Shown: positions 1 through 8,883, counted from the first letter of the stretch. The stretch is DNA of 10,494 nt from a bacterium ADurb.Bin374 (GCA_002068715.1 MWAR01000558.1:1-10494), one strand, 5' to 3'. Program-made: numbers and translations. Notes: generated by a model not told the origin, from the letters alone.

Positions 1-1
1 T

Positions 2-742
2 CTCATTCGAGGCTTTTTCGGTCTATTCATCTCGGGGCTCGAAGCCCAGAATCCGCATGCGCTGATCGAGGTTGAAAAAGAGAACCTCCGCAAGCAGATC
101 TCCCGCTTCAACGAGCAGCTCGCCAACCAGGCGGCGTTCCTCGAGAGGTTGATCAGGCAGGTCAAAAACCTCACCCAGAAAGAGAAGGAACTCACCGCGA
201 AGATCACCGCGAATCTCAAGGCAGGCAACCGCGCCGTCGCCGGCCAGCTTGCTCTCCAGCTCCAGACCGTCAAGCAGCAGCTCGACGAGAACCAGCAGCA
301 GCTTCAGCTCCAGGAAAAGGCATTCAAGGATCTCGAGCGCGCTCGCGACGTTTCTGTCCGTGAGGCCCAGCAGAAGATCGAGAAGCTCCAGGCGATGGTC
401 TCCGAGACCGAGATGCTCGAGGCCCAGGCCGAGCTCTCCGAGATGGCCAAGGGCATGATCAACAGCATCGGCGGAACCGGCGACACGATCGCCCGCGTTT
501 CCGAGCTCGTCCAGGAGCGCCGTGACAAGGCCGCCGGCCGCGCCCGCGTCTCGACCGGCCAGATCGACACGTCGGGCATCCAGCTCAAGGAGAACGAGCA
601 GGCAGCCCTCGGCGAGCAGGCCCTTGCCGAGTTCGCCTCCGTCTACGGCATCGATTCGGCATCCGGAGAAGCAGCTCCCGCCGCACCCGTCACCGAAGCC
701 CCGCCGCCGGCCCCCGAGAAGGAACTGGGACCCCGCGCCTGA
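2..742 (+). CDS. PspA/IM30-family coiled-coil protein (5' partial)
   Basis: The reading frame is open from base 2 and ends at TGA 740-742, giving 246 visible residues; the true start lies upstream. The product is almost entirely charged heptad-like helix. It begins with a short amphipathic/aromatic stretch (visible residues about 1-14, RGFFGLFISGLE), followed by NPHALIE, which occupies the place of the 'EDPEKMI' turn of PspA/IM30 proteins. Helices rich in Gln, Glu, Lys and Arg then run to about residue 200. These proteins form ESCRT-III-like polymers that bind and remodel or protect the inner membrane; that is family knowledge. Unlike classical PspA, the last 25 or so residues are an Ala/Pro-rich tail (visible residues about 220-246). 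The next gene begins 61 bases downstream on the same strand and the whole run through 8047 is co-directional. The family call rests on helix layout and the N-terminal pattern, so a generic coiled-coil protein remains possible. Confidence 0.72.
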   Translation, partial: LIRGFFGLFISGLEAQNPHALIEVEKENLRKQISRFNEQLANQAAFLERLIRQVKNLTQKEKELTAKITANLKAGNRAVAGQLALQLQTVKQQLDENQQQLQLQEKAFKDLERARDVSVREAQQKIEKLQAMVSETEMLEAQAELSEMAKGMINSIGGTGDTIARVSELVQERRDKAAGRARVSTGQIDTSGIQLKENEQAALGEQALAEFASVYGIDSASGEAAPAAPVTEAPPPAPEKELGPRA

Positions 743-792
743 GCGCATTCTCCACTCCATACCCGCACAACAAATATTGATTCAAATATATT

Positions 793-798
793 GGAGGA
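793..798 (+). promoter_or_regulatory. Shine-Dalgarno site fixing the start at 804
   Basis: GGAGGA lies five bases before ATG 804, inside an unusually AT-rich leader (about 770-803). The frame is open far upstream (to 522, inside the preceding gene), so this site, together with the signal peptide that follows, decides the start. Confidence 0.75.
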
Positions 799-803
799 TA
801 TTT

Positions 804-2477
<1,674 letters not shown>

Positions 2478-2482
2478 TCACG

Positions 2483-2522
2483 CGTGATGCAGGCGCGCAC
2501 GCCAGTGCGCGTCTGCATCATG
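2483..2522 (+). promoter_or_regulatory. Strong intra-operon hairpin between binding-protein and permease genes
   Basis: Bases 2483-2500 pair with 2505-2522 around the four-base loop GCCA: 18 pairs, two of them G-U. No run of T follows, and the permease Shine-Dalgarno site (2530-2535) begins eight bases after the stem. A processing/stability element that keeps the upstream binding-protein mRNA abundant relative to the permease fits better than a full terminator. That role is inferred by analogy with other binding-protein operons. Confidence 0.7.
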
Positions 2523-2541
2523 ACATGGCGGAGGAAGCGAG

Positions 2542-3750
2542 ATGACGGCAGAGCGGGACGACATGGCGCAGAGCGGCACGCCGAAGGAGTTTCTGAAGAT
2601 CCGCGAGCCGGTTTCGATCACGCAGAGCGCGATGCTCGGCGTGCTTCCGATCTGTTTCATCCTGCTCGTCTGGACGATCGCGACCTGGGGACGGATGGAT
2701 GTCGTCTATCTCCCCGAAGGGGAACTCGACACCGGCACGCCGGTCCCCGAAATCGGCCGCGTCATCACCGACGGCATGGGCCTGGCCATCGTCGGCTGGA
2801 AGCTCGAGCAGAGCGCCACCGATACGTTTCTCGTCAATGGCACGGCACGGTTTCCCCTGCACAATCTCTACGTCCGCAAATACGGCGACAGCTTCAAGAT
2901 CAAGCTGAAGCGGGGTCGCATTACAGGGCGGACCGCGGTACCGGCGCCGGCCGAGGCGGCCGGAAACGAGAAATCGCCCCCCATCGGTCGCGGAGGGACC
3001 CCGGTTCCGCAAGCGGCGGGCAAACAAACATACGTTTTGGAATATACCTACGAAGATATCGAGACGCGCCTGCTGACACAGGCCATCCTTCCGAGTCCGA
3101 TGGAAGTATTGCGCTCCCTGAAATCGCTCTGGAGCGAGCGTAAGCTGTTCAGCAACGTCGTTTCGAGTTTCGTCCGCGTCGCCGAGGGCTTTTTCGTCGC
3201 CCTGCTTCTGGGCTTCCCCCTCGGCCTCGCCATGGGCAGTTTCTCGCGCATCAAGGCGATGTTCGCCCCGCTGGTGGTGTTCGGCGGCTACCTGCCGATC
3301 CCGGCGCTCGTCCCGCTGTTCATGAGCCTCTTCGGCACGACCGAGCTTCAGAAGGTGATGTTCCTCGCCTTCGCGTTCGGAATCTATCTCCTTCCGCTCT
3401 TCGTGCGGGCCATCGAGGAGGTCGACAACGTCTATCTGCTCACGGCCTACACCCTCGGGGCGAACAAGTGGCAAACCGTCAGACACGTTTTGCTCGCCAT
3501 CTCTCTTCCGAATCTGTACGACGCGATGCGGATGGGTTTCGGTGTCGGATGGGGCTATATTATATTGGCCGAAATGGTCGACATGGGCAGCGGCGGCCTC
3601 GGCGCCCTCATTCTGGGCAGCCAGCGCATCGGGCCGAAGGAGCACATCTATCTCGTTCTCCTCGTGATCGTGACGATGGCGTTCATCACCGACAAGCTGT
3701 GGGAATACTGCGGTGACCGGCTGTTCCCCTATCGGAGGCTCAAGCGATGA
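2542..3750 (+). CDS. ABC transporter permease (SsuC/TauC/NrtB type) with an inserted extracytoplasmic domain
   Basis: The product is 402 residues, starting at ATG 2542 behind GGAGGA at 2530-2535. It forms the inner-membrane channel for the importer whose receptor is encoded upstream and whose ATPase is encoded downstream. Helix 1 is near residues 30-49 (MLGVLPICFILLVWTIATW). The family core starts at ILPSPMEVL (182-190), followed by hydrophobic helices (around 209-228, 235-260, 270-290) and the cytoplasmic coupling (EAA) loop near 300-323 (TAYTLGANKW...SLP), then further helices and a basic C-terminus (YRRLKR). Ordinary members of the family have only a short link between helix 1 and the LPSP motif. 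Here about 130 residues intervene (51-181): beta-rich sequence around 53-130, a Pro/Gly-rich stretch (132-158), then YVLEYTYEDIETRLL. By topology this insert should sit on the periplasmic side. The stop overlaps the next start (ATGA), implying translational coupling. Confidence 0.88.
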   Translation: MTAERDDMAQSGTPKEFLKIREPVSITQSAMLGVLPICFILLVWTIATWGRMDVVYLPEGELDTGTPVPEIGRVITDGMGLAIVGWKLEQSATDTFLVNGTARFPLHNLYVRKYGDSFKIKLKRGRITGRTAVPAPAEAAGNEKSPPIGRGGTPVPQAAGKQTYVLEYTYEDIETRLLTQAILPSPMEVLRSLKSLWSERKLFSNVVSSFVRVAEGFFVALLLGFPLGLAMGSFSRIKAMFAPLVVFGGYLPIPALVPLFMSLFGTTELQKVMFLAFAFGIYLLPLFVRAIEEVDNVYLLTAYTLGANKWQTVRHVLLAISLPNLYDAMRMGFGVGWGYIILAEMVDMGSGGLGALILGSQRIGPKEHIYLVLLVIVTMAFITDKLWEYCGDRLFPYRRLKR

Positions 3751-5183
3751 GCGAAAACGAAAAAACCGGAACCCCGCTTCCCGAAACACCTACTCGTCCC
3801 ATCGGCACCGGTGAGGCGCCGACGGCACCGGGCTGGCGCAGCTCTGACGGTCCCGATCTGGATGGAATCGACGCACCTCCCGCGGCATCCTCCGAAGGAA
3901 CGCAGCCTTCCCCCTCTCTTGCGCCGGAAAAGCCCGTCGAGCCGTCGGCGACACGGCAGGCGACATCGCCAGGTGCATCCGCACCTTCCGACACTCCGGA
4001 TGCCCCGCCGACAAATCCTCCCGAAGCGACAACGGCCGTCGTCGCACCGCACCCGCAGGCACCGGAAAGCGCTCCGTCAAAGCCGGCGCAGACTCCGGAG
4101 CCTTCCGCCATGGAGATTCCGCCGGCGCCGATGCCGCAGCGCCCGTCCGCTCCGGCCGGAGCCCTGCACCATCAAGCGGTTCAGAAAGCCCCGGCTCCTC
4201 GGCAACGGTCGTTCTGGAAAAATCTTCTATCCCCGTTCATCAATCTGCCGGACGCCCCCGCCTCGCCTGCCGAGCGGCCTCCTGTCCTCACGTCCCCGAA
4301 CACCGGGGCGACGAAACCCGGAGAAGCCGGACCATCAGCTGGGCCGGGCGTGAAGCCGCCGGTCGTCACCTTCCGTCACGTGACGAAGATTTTCAATCGG
4401 GGAACTCCCCAGGAATACAAGGCGATCGAGAACATCGATTTCGAGATCGAGGATCTGCCGGATGTAGGCGAGTTCATCGCTCTGGTCGGCCCGTCCGGCT
4501 GTGGAAAATCGACCGTACTGAACCTGATCCAGGGCTTCCCCGACGTGTGGCCGCCAACGCATGGCGAAGTCCTGGTGCGCAACAAGCCGGTGACGGGCCC
4601 CGGGAAGGACCGCGGGATGATCTTTCAGAAATACAGTTCGTTCCCGAACCGGACCGTGCTCCAGAACGTTCTGTTCGGCCTCGAACTCAACCGCGACTCG
4701 CTCGGGTATTCGCCCGCCGAGATGAAAGCCCGGGCCATGGACATGATCAACAAGGTCGGCCTGATCGGCCACGAGAACAAGTATCCCTACCAGTTGTCCG
4801 GCGGCCAGCAGCAGCGCGTCGCGATCGCGCGCACGCTGGTTCTGCGACCTCGCATCATCCTCATGGACGAGCCGTTCTCGGCCCTCGACGAGCCGACCCG
4901 CATCGACATGCAGGCGCTGATCACCAGCCTCTGGCATGAGGTCGAAGCTACGGTGTTCATCGTCACGCATTCGCTGGCGGAAGCCGTCTTTCTCGGAGAC
5001 CGCATCTTCATGTTCACGCCGGGCCCCGGCAGACTTGCCGAGAAAGTGTTCATCAAGCCTTCGGACATCGGCAAAGAGCCGGGGATGTCGCCGCTCGACG
5101 TCCAGGAAGGCGACAAGTTCAAGACCAAGCTTCACGAGATCACCGGAAAGTTCCTCGCATACGAGGAGGGGAGCCGGAAATAG
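3747..5183 (+). CDS. ABC transporter ATP-binding protein (SsuB/TauB/NrtD type) with a long proline-rich N-terminal extension
   Basis: The product is 478 residues. ATG 3747 overlaps the permease stop and has GGAGG at 3734-3738. Residues about 206-478 form a complete ATPase: Walker A GPSGCGKST (248-256), Q-loop MIFQK (Q294), signature LSGGQQQR (350-357), Walker B IILMDEP (D374, E375), and switch histidine H408. All catalytic residues are intact, so it should power the importer. The first 205 residues are odd: low-complexity Pro/Ala/Ser/Glu sequence, interrupted by one conserved-looking aromatic/basic island around 153-167 (QRSFWKNLLSPFINL) that resembles a docking or membrane-touching motif. 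Family members normally begin within a few residues of the ATPase domain. No better internal start is evident: the overlap and ribosome site favour 3747, and the frame is open with biased codons throughout. The ATPase assignment is firm; the extension's role is unknown. Confidence 0.92.
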   Translation: MSENEKTGTPLPETPTRPIGTGEAPTAPGWRSSDGPDLDGIDAPPAASSEGTQPSPSLAPEKPVEPSATRQATSPGASAPSDTPDAPPTNPPEATTAVVAPHPQAPESAPSKPAQTPEPSAMEIPPAPMPQRPSAPAGALHHQAVQKAPAPRQRSFWKNLLSPFINLPDAPASPAERPPVLTSPNTGATKPGEAGPSAGPGVKPPVVTFRHVTKIFNRGTPQEYKAIENIDFEIEDLPDVGEFIALVGPSGCGKSTVLNLIQGFPDVWPPTHGEVLVRNKPVTGPGKDRGMIFQKYSSFPNRTVLQNVLFGLELNRDSLGYSPAEMKARAMDMINKVGLIGHENKYPYQLSGGQQQRVAIARTLVLRPRIILMDEPFSALDEPTRIDMQALITSLWHEVEATVFIVTHSLAEAVFLGDRIFMFTPGPGRLAEKVFIKPSDIGKEPGMSPLDVQEGDKFKTKLHEITGKFLAYEEGSRK

Positions 5184-5184
5184 C

Positions 5185-6114
5185 ATGGCCAAGCCACCGA
5201 TCGGTTTCTGGGAATATATAGCAGAGGCTTTTCATCTTCGGTATCCGGTGCCCGGCATGGGGGCCCTGCCGCTCAACAAGATGGGCGTGGTCGGCTCGCT
5301 CGCGCTCGGCCTGTTGAACCCGGGCTTCTGGTTTCTCGGGGCGGGCCTCGAGCTGGGCTATCTCTGGATGCTCTCGACCGATCCGCGGTTCCAGAAATAC
5401 ATCCAGTCGAGGCGCATGAACCTGATCGAGCAGGACAAGTCGGTCCGCATCAACGAGATGATCCGGTCGCTCGACAAGGCGTCGGTGGCCCGCCTCGAAG
5501 CCCTGAACCGAAATCTCGCGAAAATCAACGAACTGATGGACATCAACAGCGAAGGCGCGATGCAGTTCGTCCGCGAAACCCAGCAGAAGACGCTGAGCCA
5601 GCTTCCCGTAATGTTCGTCAAACTGCTCTTCACACAACGCCTGATCTCCGAAAGCCTCGAGCACACCGACGCCGGAAAGCTGAAAAAGGAAATCCGCGAC
5701 CTCGAGAAACAGCTTGCCGCCGGCGATATCGGGGAGGCTCTGATGAAGTCTCTCCGCGGCAATATCGAGATCAAGCAGAAGCGGCTCGAGAACATCGGGC
5801 GGGCCGAGGAGAACAACCAGCTCGTCGAGATGGAACTGAACCGCATCGAGAACCAGGTCCAGCTCATCCGCGAGGAGATCGCTCTCAACCGAAGCCCAGA
5901 GGCCATCTCCGCCGGTATCGACCGAATCAACTCCACCCTCGGCGAGACCGAGGCCTGGGTGAATACCCACTCCGATTTTCTGAACCGTATCGGCGGGAAC
6001 GACCAGCTTTTGCCGGGCGAAGAGCCAGGATACATCCCCCCCTTGCAGGAACCGGCTCCGGCCGTTGAAGAGCCGCCATTGCCGCCGGTTCCCGGCGAGG
6101 AAGAACGCCGATAA
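5185..6114 (+). CDS. Membrane-anchored coiled-coil protein of unknown function
   Basis: The product is 309 residues. ATG 5185 falls one base after the ATPase stop, so translation is probably coupled; GGAGG at 5165-5169 is rather far upstream. The open frame continues upstream of 5185, but only inside the ATPase gene. Residues 1-32 contain aromatic/proline motifs (PIGFWEYIAEAF, YPVPGMGALPLNK). Residues 33-63 are strongly hydrophobic, broken by Asn-Pro at 45-46, which suggests a membrane hairpin or a kinked helix. From about 70 to 275 the sequence is highly charged helix with coiled-coil character, including the run KLKKEIRDLEKQL. The last 25 residues are Pro/Glu-rich (PPLQEPAPAVEEPPLPP). I do not recognise a family. 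Its place between an ABC ATPase and an AAA+ ATPase suggests a membrane scaffold or adaptor; its coiled coil may pair with the PspA-like protein. That is inference. Confidence 0.82.
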   Translation: MAKPPIGFWEYIAEAFHLRYPVPGMGALPLNKMGVVGSLALGLLNPGFWFLGAGLELGYLWMLSTDPRFQKYIQSRRMNLIEQDKSVRINEMIRSLDKASVARLEALNRNLAKINELMDINSEGAMQFVRETQQKTLSQLPVMFVKLLFTQRLISESLEHTDAGKLKKEIRDLEKQLAAGDIGEALMKSLRGNIEIKQKRLENIGRAEENNQLVEMELNRIENQVQLIREEIALNRSPEAISAGIDRINSTLGETEAWVNTHSDFLNRIGGNDQLLPGEEPGYIPPLQEPAPAVEEPPLPPVPGEEERR

Positions 6115-6142
6115 GCCCTTTCCGAACAGGAGAGAACGAACC

Positions 6143-8047
6143 ATGTCAGACCAGCCACAGTCCCCGCGCTCCCTTCCCCCCTCCGCTCAACCCGCGACCG
6201 GCATGGCGGCAGCAATGCCGGCACAGACGGCAAGCCAGATGGCAGGTTCCCCGAAATGGGCCCAGGAGATGGCGGAAATCTTCAAGAGCGGCTCGGTCAG
6301 CCAGTTCATCCTCTACGGCAACATCAACGACTGGGTTCCCTGGAAGCCGTCTCCGGACGCTGCACAGCAGGCGATGGGCCTGCGCGACTTCCTGAGCACC
6401 GTGATGTTCGCTCCGTTCGAAGCGGTCATCACCTACGACCGCGGCAAGGGTATCCGGTGTCTCCGGGGCGGAGACCTGTTCCAGTCGTTTCTCAAGGTGT
6501 TCGACGATTTTCACCGGACGGGCTTCACGGGGGCACCGGCGGCTCCGACAGGCGATCCAGGCAAGCTTCTCGAGCTGGGCAACCTGCTTCCAAAGGAGCC
6601 GAAGCGGGCCCTCGAGCTGATCGACAGATTCATCCGGAACGGCCTGTTTCGCACCCGCCCGGGAGCCGATGGAAAGCCCGTTTCGGACCCTGTCCGCATA
6701 GCGGTGATTCTCGATTACGCGCATTTTCTCCTGCCCCGCACGGACCCGGCCTACACGAATCCCGACACCGTCGAGACGCTGATCCGCATCCTCGACTGGG
6801 CTGCCGACCCGAACATCAACAGCGCCTTCATCGCGACCTGCCTGGTCGCCGAGAACCTTACCGACATGAACCGTCAGGTCGTCGAGAATCCACGCTCGGC
6901 GAAGCTCCGCATCGAGCTTCCTACGGCCGACGAGGTTCTGTCGTTCATCGAAACAATAACGTCTGATATATCGGATTTTTCCGCGATCTGCGACGTCGAT
7001 CGTATCTCGCTCGCATCGAAGCTGGAAGGGCTTTCCCGTCTCGACATCCAGAATCTCATCCGGCGGGCGGTCAAGAACAACCGCCGCATCACGATGGAGT
7101 ATCTGCGCGGCGTGAAGAAGGAGATGATCGAGAAATCCGCCGGCGGTCGCATCGAGTTCGTCGAGTCGACGAAGACCCTCGATGCCGTGGCCGGCCATAC
7201 CGAGGCGGTTCGCTGGATGCGACAGGACGCCCAGCTGATGAAGCGGGGAAAGCTCAAGGCCCTTCCGATGGGGTATCTGATCAACGGCCGCATCGGAACG
7301 GGAAAAACATATCTTGTCGAATGTTTCGCGGGCGAGGCCGGCGTTCCGTGCGTCGAGTTGAAGAATTTCCGCGACAAGTGGGTCGGCGCGACGGAAGGTA
7401 ACCTCGAGCAGGTGTTCAAAATACTGCACGCCATGGGTCAGGTCATCGTCTTCGTCGACGAGGCCGATCAGATGGCCGGGAAGCGCGGCGGCGGAGCCGA
7501 CGACGGCGGCCTTTCGGGGCGCATCTACGGCATGCTCGCCCGAGAGATGGCCGACACGCGGAATCGCGGCCGGATTTTCTGGGTGTTCGCGACCTCCCGC
7601 CCCGACCTGCTCGAAGTCGATCTCAAGCGAGTCGGGCGCCTCGACGTCCATATCCCGCTCTTTTCACCGCAGACGGTCGAAGGCAAACGCGAGCTGTTCA
7701 TGTCGCTCGCGAAGAAGAACAAGGTCGCCCTCGGCCCCGATGACCTTCCGGAGTTTCCCGACAATCTCGATATCGGCGGCAACGAGATGGAAGGCATCAT
7801 CATCAGCGCCTCGCGCCTCTTAGAGATCCAGAATGAAGGCCGCGAAAAGCACCCGATCGGCTATTTCGTGAAGGAAGCGTTCAAGACGTATCGGCCGATG
7901 GCACATGCGGAGCGGCTCGAATACATGGATCTCATCGCCGTCGTCGAGTGCACCGACGTCAAGTTCCTGCCGGAGAAATTCGCCGCGATGGACCTCTCCA
8001 CGATCAAGCGCCGCCTCGACGAACTGAAACACCGCATCGCCGAATAG
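6143..8047 (+). CDS. Tandem AAA+ ATPase, degenerate first module and active second module (Ycf46-like layout)
   Basis: The product is 634 residues, starting at ATG 6143 behind AGGAGAG at 6128-6134, 28 bases after the previous stop. Residues 1-36 are Pro/Ala/Gln-rich and probably disordered. Residues about 37-340 look like an AAA module without a Walker A: ILYGNINDWVPW, a degenerate Walker B-like AVILDYAHFLL (D191), a sensor-like ATCLVAENLTDMN, and a lid ending in LSRLDIQNLIRRAV. Residues about 355-600 are a full AAA+ core: Walker A GRIGTGKT (382-389), Walker B VIVFVDEAD (D439, E440), a sensor-1-like FATSRPDLL, and arginine fingers in KRVGRLD (R496, R499). These resemble classical AAA proteins (Ycf46, Cdc48, Vps4 group) more than MoxR or sigma-54 activators. 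No protease or helicase domain is attached, so a remodelling role on a protein partner is likely; the PspA-like polymer or the transporter are the candidate substrates. Confidence 0.88.
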   Translation: MSDQPQSPRSLPPSAQPATGMAAAMPAQTASQMAGSPKWAQEMAEIFKSGSVSQFILYGNINDWVPWKPSPDAAQQAMGLRDFLSTVMFAPFEAVITYDRGKGIRCLRGGDLFQSFLKVFDDFHRTGFTGAPAAPTGDPGKLLELGNLLPKEPKRALELIDRFIRNGLFRTRPGADGKPVSDPVRIAVILDYAHFLLPRTDPAYTNPDTVETLIRILDWAADPNINSAFIATCLVAENLTDMNRQVVENPRSAKLRIELPTADEVLSFIETITSDISDFSAICDVDRISLASKLEGLSRLDIQNLIRRAVKNNRRITMEYLRGVKKEMIEKSAGGRIEFVESTKTLDAVAGHTEAVRWMRQDAQLMKRGKLKALPMGYLINGRIGTGKTYLVECFAGEAGVPCVELKNFRDKWVGATEGNLEQVFKILHAMGQVIVFVDEADQMAGKRGGGADDGGLSGRIYGMLAREMADTRNRGRIFWVFATSRPDLLEVDLKRVGRLDVHIPLFSPQTVEGKRELFMSLAKKNKVALGPDDLPEFPDNLDIGGNEMEGIIISASRLLEIQNEGREKHPIGYFVKEAFKTYRPMAHAERLEYMDLIAVVECTDVKFLPEKFAAMDLSTIKRRLDELKHRIAE

Positions 8048-8089
8048 CATCCCACAAATTGGGTACGTGGGTTTCTGAAAAGACAACGC

Positions 8090-8222
8090 ACCACAGAGGC
8101 ACCGAGACACAGAGAAAATTTCACCACGAAGACACGAAGGCACAAAGACAAGATGCAAGAGCATTTTTGTGCCTTTGTGGTGAATACCCAATCGGTTCTC
8201 TGTGTCTCTGTGCCTCTGTGGT
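8090..8222. repeat. Nested inverted-repeat element of the dispersed CACGAAG/CACAGAG type
   Basis: The outer arms 8090-8116 and 8196-8222 are complementary at 26 of 27 positions. The inner arms (TTCACCACGAAG... from 8120 to about 8148, and TTTGTGCCTTTGTGGTGAA, 8166-8184) are also complementary, but the left one carries an extra unit of about nine bases. At the apex ATGC (8153-8156) faces GCAT (8161-8164) around AAGA. Each arm is built from short degenerate purine-rich units (CACAGAG, CACGAAG). Similar intergenic sequences are widespread in unrelated bacterial genomes, to my recollection. It lies between two convergent genes, so it could also act as a two-way terminator or an RNA-stability structure. 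No coding sequence is seen in it. Confidence 0.85.
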
Positions 8223-8235
8223 AAAGCTGTTTTTT

Positions 8236-8799
8236 TCAGCAGGCCGACCGTTCTTCACGCTTTCGGGCACTGGGGGCGCGACGAACCGTTTTTTTCACCG
8301 GATGGGCCTGCTTCCGCGTGGCGGGCTTTTTTTTCGGGGCTGCCTTGCCCGGCTTCGAGACAGGCTTTTTCAAGTATTTCGTGATGCTGATCAGCGTTCC
8401 GAGGCCCGGTTCGGAAATGATTTCGGCGATGTCCGACAGCATGCGGATCAGCGCGATTCCGCGGCCGCGGGCGCAGTCGATTCCGGCCATGGGGACTCCC
8501 CTGCCGTCGTTCAAGGGCGCATCAAACCCACAGCCGCTGTCGTGAACGGTAATCACGATACGATCGCCGTGAAGGTGGTAGACGATTTCTAGTTCGAGAT
8601 CGGGACCGTGCCTGGACGCATGCTCGATGGCATTGGCGTAGGCCTCTTCCACGGCCAGGGTGATGTCGAAAATCTGATCCTCGTCAAAGCCCATTTTGCG
8701 GGCTATCGTCTCTGTATTGATCCTCACGACCCGATCGTATCGGGGATTCTTGTACCGGAGGCGCACCTGTTTCGGCGGACCCAGCGAAGTATTCATCAT
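8236..8799 (-). CDS. RsbW/SpoIIAB-type anti-sigma factor serine kinase with a basic C-terminal tail
   Basis: The product is 187 residues, with ATG at 8799-8797 immediately followed by a second ATG. Residues about 10-143 form a GHKL/HATPase domain of the anti-sigma class: N box EEAYANAIEHA (E51-A61, with N56), G1 box DSGCGFD (87-93), G2-type GRGIALIRML (112-121), then GLGTLISITKYL closing the fold. The family binds a sigma factor and phosphorylates an anti-anti-sigma (STAS) partner; neither partner is encoded here. Residues 144-187 are unusual: 17 of 44 are Lys or Arg, mixed with Pro and Ala (KPGKAAPKKKPATRK), like histone H1 or other nucleic-acid-binding tails. No clear Shine-Dalgarno precedes the start. 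The in-frame open sequence upstream of 8799 overlaps the opposite-strand gene at 8911 and is probably not coding. The gene converges on the operon at 6143-8047 across the repeat. Confidence 0.88.
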   Translation of the reverse strand: MMNTSLGPPKQVRLRYKNPRYDRVVRINTETIARKMGFDEDQIFDITLAVEEAYANAIEHASRHGPDLELEIVYHLHGDRIVITVHDSGCGFDAPLNDGRGVPMAGIDCARGRGIALIRMLSDIAEIISEPGLGTLISITKYLKKPVSKPGKAAPKKKPATRKQAHPVKKTVRRAPSARKREERSAC

Positions 8800-8805
8800 C
8801 TTCAG

Positions 8806-8832
8806 TGTATACGATAGCGCACATTGCGGCAA
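8806..8832 (-). promoter_or_regulatory. Possible promoter of the anti-sigma kinase gene
   Basis: Read on the - strand, TTGCCG (8832-8827) and TATACA (8811-8806) are separated by 15 bases. A start site six or seven bases beyond TATACA would fall at or next to ATG 8799, giving a leaderless or nearly leaderless message, consistent with the missing ribosome site. The match to consensus is loose. Confidence 0.25.
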
Positions 8833-8855
8833 GGGGTGCCCGTTTTGCCCGTAGA

Positions 8856-8883
8856 TTGCCCCCATGCGCAGGGGCGGTATCAG
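8856..8883 (+). promoter_or_regulatory. Possible promoter of the exported-protein/asd pair
   Basis: TTGCCC (8856-8861) and TATCAG (8878-8883) are separated by 16 bases, placing transcription start near 8890 and leaving a leader of about 20 bases that contains the AGGCAGGG ribosome site. This is a loose sigma-70-like match within the only 111 non-coding bases ahead of the gene. Confidence 0.25.

Noticed and set aside
522..803. N-terminal extension of the receptor gene back to 522
   Set aside because: It would overlap the PspA-like gene and bury a good signal peptide. ATG 804 has a strong ribosome site.
743..803. Separate promoter or riboswitch ahead of the receptor gene
   Set aside because: The stretch is AT-rich, but I find no spaced -35/-10 pair and no stable stem; only the ribosome site is supportable.
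2518..3789. Long open frame on the - strand opposite the permease
   Set aside because: Its translation is Asp/Glu/Arg/His-rich shadow sequence with no recognisable domain, opposite a clear permease.
6146..7651. Long open frame on the - strand opposite the AAA+ gene
   Set aside because: It is a shadow of the AAA+ frame, which has complete Walker and arginine-finger motifs.
8051..8071. Terminator after the AAA+ gene (CCCAC paired with GTGGG)
   Set aside because: The stem has only five pairs, the loop is 11 bases and only three Ts follow. The larger inverted repeat downstream is a better candidate for ending transcripts.
8090..8222. CRISPR array
   Set aside because: The repeated units are short, degenerate and arranged as an inverted repeat, with no uniform spacers.
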